Origin: Beaufortia kweichowensis | Lineage: Eukaryota; Chordata; Actinopteri; Cypriniformes; Gastromyzontidae | DNA length: 64,000 bases | Assembly: GCA_019155185.1 (NCBI GenBank) | Contig: CM032794.1 | Location: 7,231,988-7,295,987 of the forward strand | Direction of reading: 5' to 3' | Shown here: positions 12,606-24,404 of the stretch, piece by piece | How the letters are laid out: every line of letters begins with the position of its first letter | How positions within the stretch are numbered: position 1 is the first letter of the stretch | Program-made: the position numbers and the translations under genes | Notes under the pieces: model-generated | Databases searched by the model: none | What the model was told of the DNA's origin: nothing | Seen by the model: the letters and a program-made list of their open reading frames with translations, nothing else

Positions 12606-15549
12606 ACCCATATAGAACTGCTTTGTCAAATTCACGTGTTTAAAAGCAGTAATCACATTGTTCATAAATCACACTCGCGTGTTTTCTAGCCTTTAAAAGA
12701 ACAAAAAAAAATCTGTATTTATATTTGAGAAATCTGACACCTTACCAAATTGCATAGTTTTATTGATGACAGCCCAGTTAGGTCTTGTGACCTGGATTTT
12801 CTGCTGACTAAGCAAAAAAGCCTCATCCCAATCTCAACTGTACAGTGATAATACATAATAGTGCCCTTTCCCTTCTTCTCCCTTATAAGCTAAAAGTGGA
12901 CAGGTGGTCTGTGACAGGAAATCTCTAGCATGACTACACATTACATACACATTATATACTGTATACACATAAATGTTGCACAATGAATGCAATGCTAAAT
13001 TAACTCTTTGGAATAAAGCTCAATGCATGTTATGCAGCCATAAAATGATTTAGGGTCCTATCAGGCCAGCAAGTGATACATGTCTATTCTCTGTTTTCCA
13101 TAACTGGATTATGAATCACCGTGACACCTACATCGGAGCATCATCTTTGCTTGTTCATTTGTTTTGCTCTGGTACATATTTCATATAAATGGAGAGCGAT
13201 GAGAGTGCAGAATTTCACAACTGAGATATCCATTTCAAATGACAACACTGCACGCTCTGAAGGGCCCTTTAATTTTTCTCTGGCCTGTGGAAGCCGACAA
13301 AGTGAGAAAATAATGACGAAGCTGGTCAGATGATATCAACAGCCTAGTTTGTGGGTACACTTTTGACCCACCTTCAAAAGAAGCTGTCAGACTAGTACTG
13401 GGAGATCGACTTACATGATAATATCTCATGAGCTGGGAATCATAAACAACTGTAAGCTTCTGTCAAACAACCAAGGTAAACATTTTTTACTTTTGCCCTT
13501 GTGAATGGTTTAGAGTTGCCATAAACTTCAAACTGATTTATTGCTTGACAGTTTTAAGATGTCGTAAGCATTTAAACTCTTTTATATTCTTCTGCGGAAT
13601 TGGAATATTTTGTCCACCATTTTCCAATGTCTTCTAGTACTAATCCTTTACAGGCTGGAGAAATAGGAATAGTTGATTGAAGTCAATTTGCTAATTAATT
13701 TAACAGAATAAACTCTCCATGTAAATGATTGCTAATAGATCAAAAAGTTGTTCATTTGTACAAACAAATCCTGTCCCTCCGGGGTCTCCACATTTATAAA
13801 AGCTATGAATAGATGTCAACTCAATAGAACTCAATATTCTTCTTTTATGAAGCGTTTTGTAATATCACACACACTTTACTTTCAAAAGAAATGAAGCACT
13901 GCTGACACCTCTTGACACGTCCCAGATATCTTTGCCTGACAGGCAGTGTGTGGCGCTGCAGGCGACTTGCAGATTCCCCAGTGTTGACAATACTGTCTAA
14001 AAGTGCCGCTTCCATAAGTCCGTTGGGCCCACTGCAGAATAAGGCCCGAGCGGCTTGGCATGCAATGTGGATGTTCACACATTAATGCCAAAAACTCTTG
14101 AGAGGTTGTCAAGGGATAGTGTGATAAGGGCAAAGGGTTTTCAGGAGAAGAAAATGGCTGTATGTCTTTAAAGGAGCCATTTGTTCTGAGAATCATCCCT
14201 TTTTTAGAGCTCAGTTGACATGTCCTGCTTGAGTGGCTGTCATGAAGAGATTGTATGTTTTTTGTTTGTGTGTTTTTTCTCTTTGGACAGCCCACCAAGC
14301 TGCTGACAGATCTTGGGCTCTGCCAGTATGCATGAAATAGCTGCCAATTTTGCAGTTTCCACACAAATTTGGAGTCACATCAGTTACATGTCCATTCATA
14401 TTCTGCGATATATGGTAAAAGCATATGTTTGTAAACTGCTGAACAGATGCGTGTACATCAGATGACTTCTTTATGTATATATTAACCTTCAGTTAAGAGT
14501 ACAGTACTACTATTACTTTTTGTTCTTGAAATCAACACATGGTTTGGTATCAGTGATCTCATGAAACTAATAAATGTTAGTAAAGACCCGTATGCCATGA
14601 TTTTCTGATCTGTAGGATACTGTAGCATTGAAATTTACGTACTGTAAATGTCTTTGTGTTGTTTGCAGCAAGATCTATTCTACTGAAAGCCAAACATTAA
14701 AATATGTAGTTTCTAGGATTTATTTTGAAGATTTTTACAATAAGAAATTAGCTACCAAAATCCATAAATATGTCTGTTCAGTGTCATCAATAACTGTAAT
14801 CTTCTGGTCTTACAGTAACATTAGGTAGGAGATGTAACGTTATGCAATGAAAAGTAATTTATGAGAGCTACAGACTGTTGTTATCTACCAGCATCTGACA
14901 CTTTGCAAACACCTAATTATGTCCTACCTGACTCACTTGTTAGTGTTTGATCATCAAAACACCACTATTGAAGTGGATAGCAGACTTGTCCATTGATCGT
15001 CATCAGACTGCTGTGTAGCAAATTGGACTAACTGTTTAAAGGCTGACTTTTTAACCTGGCAGGTTTACGCTGTTCTAAAAGATTTTTTTCACTCTAAAGC
15101 AAACAAGGATGAATAGTATTGTAGTTAGTGAATTTTGTATAGGAAAAAACAGTAATATTTTGAGTAATAGTTTATTATAATTTATACTATAAAAGAAAAT
15201 GAGTCATCTTTATAGTGGATCTTTTACTGTATCTTGCCTGCAATAATAAATTGCTAGAGCTAACTTTATGTTAATTTTAACAGAATTAAAGTTTTAGGAA
15301 AATAAGTTATCATACTGCATACTGACAGTATATGAAGAATTGAGATCTTTATATATTCATTAGCATTTGATTAATGCATTTGATATACAGTAGCATTTAA
15401 TTATATCGCTTAATTATTTGCCATAAGATGTGGGTTGTCTTGTTCACAGTATATTTAAAATTATTTTTTTATTTTTTGTGAATAATAACTTTTTGGGTTA
15501 TTTTGGACTGGTCATTGTATTCACTGTATTCATTATATAAAAAACTGTC
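12606..15549. other. Non-coding, possible regulatory islands
   Basis: Mostly AT-rich. The stretch at about 13880-14370 is somewhat GC-richer and carries a 160-codon minus-strand frame (13882-14364) with no recognisable domain. I read it as chance or as a conserved non-coding block, not a gene. Confidence 0.5.
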
Positions 15550-15636
15550 AACATTCTGCTAATCTTCTGCTTATTTAAAGAAGGTTGCATAAGCTTCAGG
15601 TGAGGGTAAGTAAAGGATGACAGAATTTTAATTTTT
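15550..15636 (+). mobile_element. Cyprinid MITE, right-end fragment
   Basis: ACATTCTGCTAATCTTCTGC, then CAGGTGAGGGTAAGTAAAGG and ATGACAGAATTTTAATTTTT. This follows the family order (ATTCTTCAAAATATCTTC, CAGGTTTGG, TGAGGGTGAGTAAATGATG, ACAGAATTTTCATTTTT), but the terminal GGGTGAACTATCCC is lost. Confidence 0.6.
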
Positions 15637-15779
15637 AACTGATTTGTTCCTAAAACTAAATCTAGTAAAATGTCAAATGGTGAAATATGTTTCTAATATG
15701 TAAAATGTTTTATTGCAGCTCGGGTGTTGTTGATTAGATATGCTGAAAGTAATGACCCTATTTACATTTTAGGTCAATA

Positions 15780-15942
15780 GGCCTCATTCATGAAACATTA
15801 GCAGAGCGGATTTCTGTGTAAATTGTTCATTAAGCCATTCTTACATAAATCACCACATTAAAATAAATGTGACAATTTGCATAAGAATGGTTTCCAAATG
15901 ATGGACACCGAATGATTTACACAGTGTTTCATGAATGAGGCC
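15780..15942. mobile_element. Foldback MITE with perfect 18-bp terminal inverted repeats
   Basis: GGCCTCATTCATGAAACA at 15780-15797 is the exact reverse complement of 15925-15942. Pairing continues inward at lower identity, for example CCATTCTTACATAAAT against ATTTGCATAAGAATGG, so the whole 163 bp can fold on itself. Flanks CAATA and CAATG may be a degraded 5-bp target duplication. No coding capacity. Superfamily not assigned. Confidence 0.75.
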
Positions 15943-18900
15943 CAATGTGCTGAGAGACATTTCACATATTACATTCCAGATGTACATTTTATCAGTATGC
16001 CTGTTCCCTGGAAATCACACTCATTTCCATAGTGTTGCTAATGCCACGTTTTACCAGATGAGCTGCAGGATTACCATACTGAATAGCAAAGAACCCTGTT
16101 TGTGCTCAAATGATGTCAATGTTAAGCATGTAAAGACATGCTGCTCTCAAACCTTTGATGGAATTCAATGCAACACAGAGTCTGAATAATAACGGAGGCA
16201 AAATACGAGGGTATGGCAGAGATTTTTCTAGTGGTTCGATTTTTCAGTGATTCATTATGACTTATACGGTAACTGTAAACGGCAGAAACAGGTGCCAGAA
16301 TCTCAGCTGTGTAAAATTGCTGTTTGCACAGAGATTTATAACATGCAATAATAGCAGCCACAACCCGTCTTCTAAGAACAAGCATGATGTGTGACAAAGG
16401 CTCTGGTTGCAAACCTCCATTACTCATTCCGGTATCACATGTCTATCTCTCCAGCACTGAGCGATGTCATCGTGACAGCGCCATCATTGTGTCTGTGTCA
16501 GGCGCCTCGCTTTGGACGGAGTCCTAGTGCTAAGGTGGACCTGTCCCACTCCTCTCCTGTTCAAATTGGATTTCTTTCCCCACTTTGTTCCTTTTTAAGG
16601 TACTGGGGTTGTTGTCAGATCTCAGGCCTGCTGTTGAAATAAATTCCCTGTCAGCTGAGCTTTTACACCCTGTCATTTACAAGGATTTATGGTGATACCG
16701 GACGCTGTTTTGTCGCATGATGCACACATCTCTGTTTTGCACCAGGGCACTTAATGCTTAAGAAGCATTATTTATTCAGTTTCCTGCATATTTTATGCAG
16801 TGTGAGTGTGTTTAGATGCCCATTTACAAATGTCATACGAAGAGGAAAATTTTTATGGAATAGCACATACATAAATACAGTTTGTACACAGTTCAATGTC
16901 TAACATAACATCATCCACTATGTTTTTACTTAAATTAATTGTGTGTTTTCTACCGCAGTATTGTAGGTATTAATGTTATAGAAATGGCAGTTTGCCAACA
17001 ATATGACCACACTTACAAGTACAGACTTTTACAGGGTGTAAAATATCATTAATCTGCCATGGCCCACTCAGCTGTGAGAAATATGTTTCCTCTAATGTGT
17101 ACTTAAAATGCAAATAGAAAACCAAAAGAATATAAAAAGAAAAAGAAGAAATAGACTTTTTTGTAATATTGAGATTTTTCATATGACAAAAAATGATATG
17201 CATATTATATTAATTACATTTACAGTTATTGACTGGTGTATTGTAATGATTGTGTTAAGTGTTTTAGAAAGTGTTTTAATTAATACCTCACTAAGTCACA
17301 AACACCAGAACTAAAACATGTAAAAGCTTTTATTAAATTAATTTTCTCACTAAACCCCCCGTCATTACAGTTTGCATTGTGATTCTCACAACAATAAGGA
17401 CAATGCAATCAGAGGCAGAAACAGAGGCTTAAATTATATTATATTCATACCTGACATTTACAAATGAATGCAATGGAGAAGTTCCTCTGTAATCTTGAGA
17501 GCACAGCAGGTGTTTCTATCTACACAGATGGCAAACACCCACCATCTTCTCTGTAGTAAAGCCTGGAACACAAACACACACAAAGAATGCCAATTTCGGA
17601 GGCAACACATCATGGAGAATGCTGAAAGACACCTTAATATGTGCCAGACAGTCAAAGGAGTGTCCCATCAGTACCGTCGCTCTTTGTGTAGCAACAAGGT
17701 TGTTTCTCTGTCTCAGACGTCAAGCTGAAGATGTCACAATGCTCTTCTCGTCAGTCCATCCCCTGTGATCTCTTTTTATTCAATCGTGAAACAAGTGGCT
17801 CATACAGACTGAACCGTGGCTGTATGTTGATGTTTGCCATCTGTGACCAAGAAAAAGAGATTGCACTTAGATGTAATTAGGGGAGTGAAATGATGACTTA
17901 AGCAAGGACAAAGTCTCGTACAGAATACAAAGTAGATAAATAAACAACAGCTAAATAAACACAGAGTGAACTGAATGATGAGTACAATACATACATGGGT
18001 GATTATAACAGGCATGGGACTGAGAAGTGATTTGTGAAATAAATATAGACTATTACAGCCTCTTTAAAGTAAAAAACACATATTTTTTAATTCTAAAATG
18101 ATATGAAACATGTATTTGTATAATATACATGCATTTCCAAATGAAATTTTGAATGAAATTTTTCTACTTCAAAGATTTTACTTTCATTTTTCTGCCTAGA
18201 AAATGTCCTGTATAAAGCGCCACAGACTGAGGTAATTGCTGGATGACTTAAATGGTTTTACACATTCCAGTGCATTAGTATCCAACATTTTGAAAATGGT
18301 TTTAGCTCGTTCAAAACAAAGCACACATCCCCACGGGTTCCTTGCAAATTAGTAAGCATTGACAGTGGCTCAGTAAGCTATAAAACTGAATGACATTACA
18401 AAAATGAGTGTTGTCCTTTTAGCTTTTGTACTGGAGATTTTAAGCATCCTCTCTGACAAAATAGCGCAAGACTTATAGTTGTCTAAAGATGTGATGCACA
18501 ATATTAATGAGAGCATAATTTTGTACCTAATTCTCTGATGTAGAAGTGGCATTAGTACATAATTCAGTTTGCATCAAAGCTAGTAAACATCAAGTACATA
18601 TTTGGTGGCGCAATAGTGTGCATAAATCTTTAGAATGTAACACCAACAAATTGAATGAAATGCTCTCTTCTTACTTTTCAGACCGCTGTATGAGAAATGC
18701 TAATTGCTTTGAACGCCCCCTTGGAGTAATGGGACTTGTAATTACAGTTTAGCACCAGACAGACTCTTCGTGCTAGCTGTTAATTACTCTCTGCTAAAGA
18801 TGAAGAGACCGAAGATAAGCATTACAATCACAGGCGCTGTTTGAAGAAGGATGTTGTGACTTCTGAGAGAAGACAACATCAGTTGCCCGAAATGTCTGCC

Positions 18901-21900
18901 CCCCGGGTCGAAGAGCAATCTCTGTGAATGTTCCAGGGTGACCCCGGCCTTCAAAATGCAAGCGTTGAACTCTACGCCGCACAGCGAGGGACCTACACAA
19001 ATTATTCACATCAAATAATGTGCAAATTGCCATGTCAGTTTCCTAATCGAAGAGGTAGAAAACAGACCTTGGAATTTATGCGGCCTCAACGCTGAGAGTT
19101 GGGTTGCTTCTCTGACTCGGCAACAGCTTTGCTTATTAAATGTGCTGTAAAATGAACTAAAACAAATATTTTAGAAAATAGCCTAGAGAAAATGTATTAG
19201 CATGGAGTTCTGTGGTAAAGTGGGAAATTACTGGCAAATACACCTACAAGGATTTGTTCATTTAATGGAGTTTTAACTGAGGGAGGAGAGTGAACATTAC
19301 TCTAAACACTAAATGGCTGCTTACCTCGATCCAATGACAGTTCTTCTGGCATCCCTCCACAACCTTCATGTCCATTTCATTTCGATTTCATTTAAGTCGT
19401 CCAGAGGTATACTTGGAGCTCAGATTGAGTCTTGTGCTCGAACCTCCACCTTGGACAGCAAGCCATGTTTACCTTTTTACAAATGTCTTTTTCCGAATGT
19501 AATTTACCCAAATATGAAATATCTATTACAATTTAATCACACATTAATCCACCGAAGAACCCATTTAAAAACATAACATGACGGCATTTTAATATAAGAG
19601 GAATCATTTGTGTTCATCTGAAAAAAGGTTACGATAAAATAAAATTACTATAGAAAGGTCATATTTGGGTTAACTATTATGTTTTACATTTATCATGTAA
19701 ACCATAAAAATAACAAAAGGTAATTTTGGTATTTTGTACCCTGAAAGAGAGAGCAGTTTGTAGATTCCTCCATTCGAATAACTCCACCTGCAGCAGTTTA
19801 AGAGGAGGAGGTGAAGATTAATTGATACAACACCTAAATGGTTCAGCTAAGGGAGAAGTGGACTTCCTGGCAGAGGCGAGCTCTCTGTATTTCATCTCTA
19901 CTCCCCTGCCAATCCACCAGGATAGATCATAACTGCAGATAACTATATCAGCACTATTCTTTTGTGGAGGAAACAGTCATCTCTCAAATGATATGTTGTT
20001 GTAATTGATCCCTTCCATATTACGGTAATTGCGGTGATGGGAGATACGGCTACCTGTAAATGTGATGAGAACCGCTGACAGCTTGTGTGAATCACTGAAG
20101 AGATTATTACAGGCGACTGACTCTGTGGGTTGGGACATGCAGACAGACAGACTGGACCTGTATTCTATTCCTTTGCACCCCCGTCCTCTTCCTGTGTGGC
20201 TAATGGCATTGTCCAGGCAAAATTAATTAACTGATGTACTTCCGTCTGTCACGAGGCGCTGTGCTATTAATCACGTGGGGAACGAGACAATGCGGAGCAC
20301 CTATAAATTCAATTCACAAGTTTCTAGTGCTGTGCAGACCTCAGTCTAAACCCAATGGATTAGATGTCAAGTGGCTCATAACTCAACAGAAGGTGCTGTA
20401 AAATCAAGTCCATCTTGAACTAAGAAGCGCTTCTGGATGTCTAGAGGTCACTAGACTCTCATTTCGACGTCAGTTCCATGAAGTGTTTAAAGTGAACCTG
20501 TGGCTTAGTGCTTCACGTTGGTTTCCTAATCTGAAGGAAATAATGCAGGAAGACAGGCTGACATTTCTGGCATTGGATAAAGGTGCTTTAGTTTGCTTGT
20601 GGATATAATGGTGATTCTAACACTTCACACTATAAAAAAATAAACCCTAAAAATTTTATTGGCTTTATTCCAAAGTCAGCATATATGCATACTTCCAACG
20701 ACTAATGGATGTAATCAATAGATGTGATAGTTTTTAGGAGAATTTGGTGTCTTATGTTTGGGCTTGTATCCAAAACTTAATAGCAAAAAGTGCTATTAAA
20801 AAAATAGCTAAAGTAATGATTAGGCAGTATACCCTTCTGCTTTCCATAATTGTCAAGATGAATATACATCTTTGTTATAGACAAACACATACTTTACAAT
20901 TTGGCTCACGTCTTTGATACCCCACACACACCACATTTCTGGTTCAATAGGTGACCACTAATGTAAAATGGTCCAAAGCTTAACTGCCTTTTATCTTTAA
21001 ATCATATAAAGAATCATAAACATACTTGGGTGCAGTAAGTTAACAGATTATTTATTATTAAGACACAGGACCTATTTAACACCTTGATCATTAATTTTTT
21101 TCATTAATTTAATATAATTTTAAATATAGTAGAGCTTTTGCTTGCACATCCTTATCTACAACCCACAATATCAATCAATGCTTGGAGCGCAAGTCAGACA
21201 AAAATGGCCTTTTATTAACCTGCCTCTAAAAGAACATATTATAGAAGTTATAAAAATCAAGGCAGAGATGAGGTTAATATCTACCCCTGAAACATAATGG
21301 CATTTTATGATATGTACGACTGTTCTCAGTATAATTCCCAATTGTTGTTTGTCTAAAAATGTGTGAATTGACATTAGTTTTCAGAGCAAAAAAAGTAAAA
21401 AACAAAACAAAACAGGAATTACAGAATTTAATTCAATCATAGTTAACTCGCAGAAAAAGTTTACTAGTCTGCACACTTTAGAAAAAAAAACATTTTATTT
21501 ACATTTACAGCATGTAACTGTATGAACTACAATCTCTTGTATTTTATATTTTTTCATGGTTGACGTTTAGTTAGCTGTATTCCCAAAGCGTTATGAACTG
21601 ATCAGCAAATGTGTAATTTGACAGGTTATTTTCAATAACAGTTCATGTAGAAATATGTCAATAAAGAGACATTCTTCTGCCATAAGGAAAAAATCACTTT
21701 AGTTCAGCATAGAAATCTAAAATGAGTTACCAATAACAAACAAATCACAAGAAGAAACCCAAAGAGAATCAGTTCAGTCCAACATCACAGATTTTCTATG
21801 TAGATCATGTAGGCATCATTGATCTAGTAGCTTCAGTAACTGATGCAGTGATCAGGAAAACTGAAGTAGATAGGAGCAAGCTAGCATTCATGTACAGACT

Positions 21901-23629
21901 CCCTGAAAACAGAGATCTTTTTTAATGGCCCAATGCTGTTTTTACTGTGCCAATTCATCCCACCTATTATGTACAATAAAAACCGGTAGGTCAATTTTTT
22001 TCTCGGATACAAAACTTAAAAAAAAAAATGCCTAGAAGAAAACTGTTTATGTAATGTAAACCTTTATGTAAATATTAAGGGGTTGTAATTCATCTTTCAC
22101 ACAGTATGAATAGCAATAGGGGTGAAAGTGAAAGGTTGATGCAAAATAATAAATGACATGTAGAATGAAACATTAAATCAATAGGGAATAGTGGAAAATA
22201 ACACTTGTTTACTTGACTACAGAGGATCTGATATACTCTGTGAACGATTCTGATAAATATATGCTAAAATTTAGGGTTGATTATAATATTCTGCATACAT
22301 TATGTTGTCTGATGAATTCCCTGCTGGCAAACATATATTTTCAAAATTAATCTAGTCATGATGAATTAGAGGTATATTCTTCATGTACATTTTCTAAGAC
22401 TTTGACATAGAAACCTATGAGGTTTATTTCAAAAATGGACTGGTGATAAACAGCATCACATCATGCTTTCCAAAATGATTAAGGGGAGTGAGACCATATC
22501 AGTTTATCTCATTGACTATGAGAAACATAACAAAAAGCACTACACATAACAGTGAAAAACACGTGAGGTTTTATGTAAAAACATACATGCACACATGGTA
22601 TACAAATGTACCGTTTGCATGCATTGACGTATGGATGCACACATTCACACACCTGTAATATCACCATCTACACGTTAGGTAAGGTATGTATTTGAACAGG
22701 TAAAATAATAATAATAAAATACACAACAAAATAAATATAAAATATGGTAGAAAATGGTAAAATAATAATAGTCACTAAAAGCTGATGGTACATGGTGGAC
22801 ACATTTAAAGACATAAAAAACAAAAAACATTTCAGTGCTAGGCTTTACTCCTATGACATATTTTTGTCCAGATATAATTTTTACTAGGTCATTGGTTTCC
22901 ATAGTGACATGTTTTATTTTATTACTTATTTCTGTATAGCATTTTTGTCTGAAACCTCTACAGGAGACTTGAAACCAAATTTCATTTTCTTCAGCCATTC
23001 AGGGTTATTTCTGGTCTTGCATGCCATCAAATACTATTATATATCAGTGTTTTGGCTTAAAATCACATTTGGTATTGGGGCAATTATTGTACTGTATTGT
23101 ACTTGTATTGTATTAAACTCAAATGTTCAATTATGTATGTCATGTCATTGTCAATGACAGATTTTCAAATCCCATATTTTACTTTAACAGACTTTATAGT
23201 AATTGATCTTTCACTAAGCTCCACCTCAATGTTGATCACTGGTACAAGCTTTACATAAATTTTCATAAGAATTGGAGAATGCCATGAAGAGTATGATTTT
23301 CATTAAAATGCTCTCATAAAATGGAAAAAAATATACCAAACATACCCATGCTGGAATGTGTGATAGTGCAAACCATTTTTATCTGTCAAAAAAATGTTAA
23401 ATAACACAGTATCATCAAAATTATAAAATGGGAATCATGATCGAGGTAAACACTTATTCACAATTAACTAAACAAGGAAAAGCCTTATTTAAAAGCACTT
23501 ACAATTGATAACAGTGCAAGTGAAGAGAACTGTGTCTAATGTTTCTAAAGCATAATCACTTTGATCTAGTTACTGTGTCAAATGAATTAATGTAAAATAA
23601 TTTTTTTTACCTTGCAGCAAATATGGATG
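15943..23629. other. Non-coding, no gene seen
   Basis: Sequence 3' of lrrc4c. All frames are short. GC-richer stretches at about 16430-16680, 18816-19130 and 20100-20330 stand out from the AT-rich background and could be conserved regulatory sequence. 21480-23400 is very AT-rich. Confidence 0.5.
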
Positions 23630-24404
23630 TACTTACATTTTAGATGTTTATTTGGGAATTTGGTAGGTCTAAAACAGTTCAATCCATAGCATGCCCTTTT
23701 GAAAATGATTAAAAAATCTGAAGGAAAAATGTTCTTTCTGGGTACCATCTGTCACAATTGAAAGTAATCAAAGGACTTCCCCTAACCTTACTTTAAAAAG
23801 GAAAAGGGAACTTGTTTGATATATAGCAAATGGCAACATTTGAAAAACCATAATCAAGGCCCTGACACTGAAAGCTTTTGCGTGTTTTTTTACATTGGTA
23901 AATGTAACCATTTCTACAGCTCTCTAGAGCAGTTACACCCATCAGGCCTGTCATTCAGATCTAAATGCTCCATGCAATTTGAAGTCAGCTTTTGTCATTG
24001 GCTGGTTTTGTTTAGAAGAATTCAGTGCGCCAGAAAATAAAAACATGTTGGAGTAAAGGGATGTAATATGCCAAAAGTGGAAAAAGTAGTATACTGTAGA
24101 GTACAGCACTGTATGTAGTCTCATTGCTCAAAACCATTTAAAGAAAACCATTCATTCCCCCAGTCTCCAGTAATAAAGAAAAACATAATAAAATCTTTTT
24201 TTATGATTTATGATATAGTCACTTCACATATCTTCAATAAATAAGATTTGTAAAGACACTTGTTAAAATAATACATACACCCAGACTCTCAATGACACTG
24301 CTGAATGTCTTAATCCAAGCTGCTGTCTTAACTTACAACAGCGTGTCAGCAACCAAATTTGAAACGTCATTAGTATAGTATAGTTCATCCAACTTAAAGC
24401 ATGG
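23630..24404 (-). other. lrrc4c: Probable lrrc4c 3' UTR
   Basis: AT-rich non-coding sequence directly after the lrrc4c stop. No long frame or repeat is visible. The first canonical AATAAA I find on the minus strand is at 23647-23652, about 750 nt past the stop. Another is at 22913-22918, so a longer 3' UTR is possible. The end given is approximate. Confidence 0.4.
23647..23652 (-). terminator. Candidate poly(A) signal AATAAA for lrrc4c
   Basis: TTTATT on the plus strand, read as AATAAA on the minus strand, about 750 nt after the stop codon. The hexamer is common by chance in AT-rich DNA and other copies occur further on (for example 22913-22918), so usage is unproven. Confidence 0.25.
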
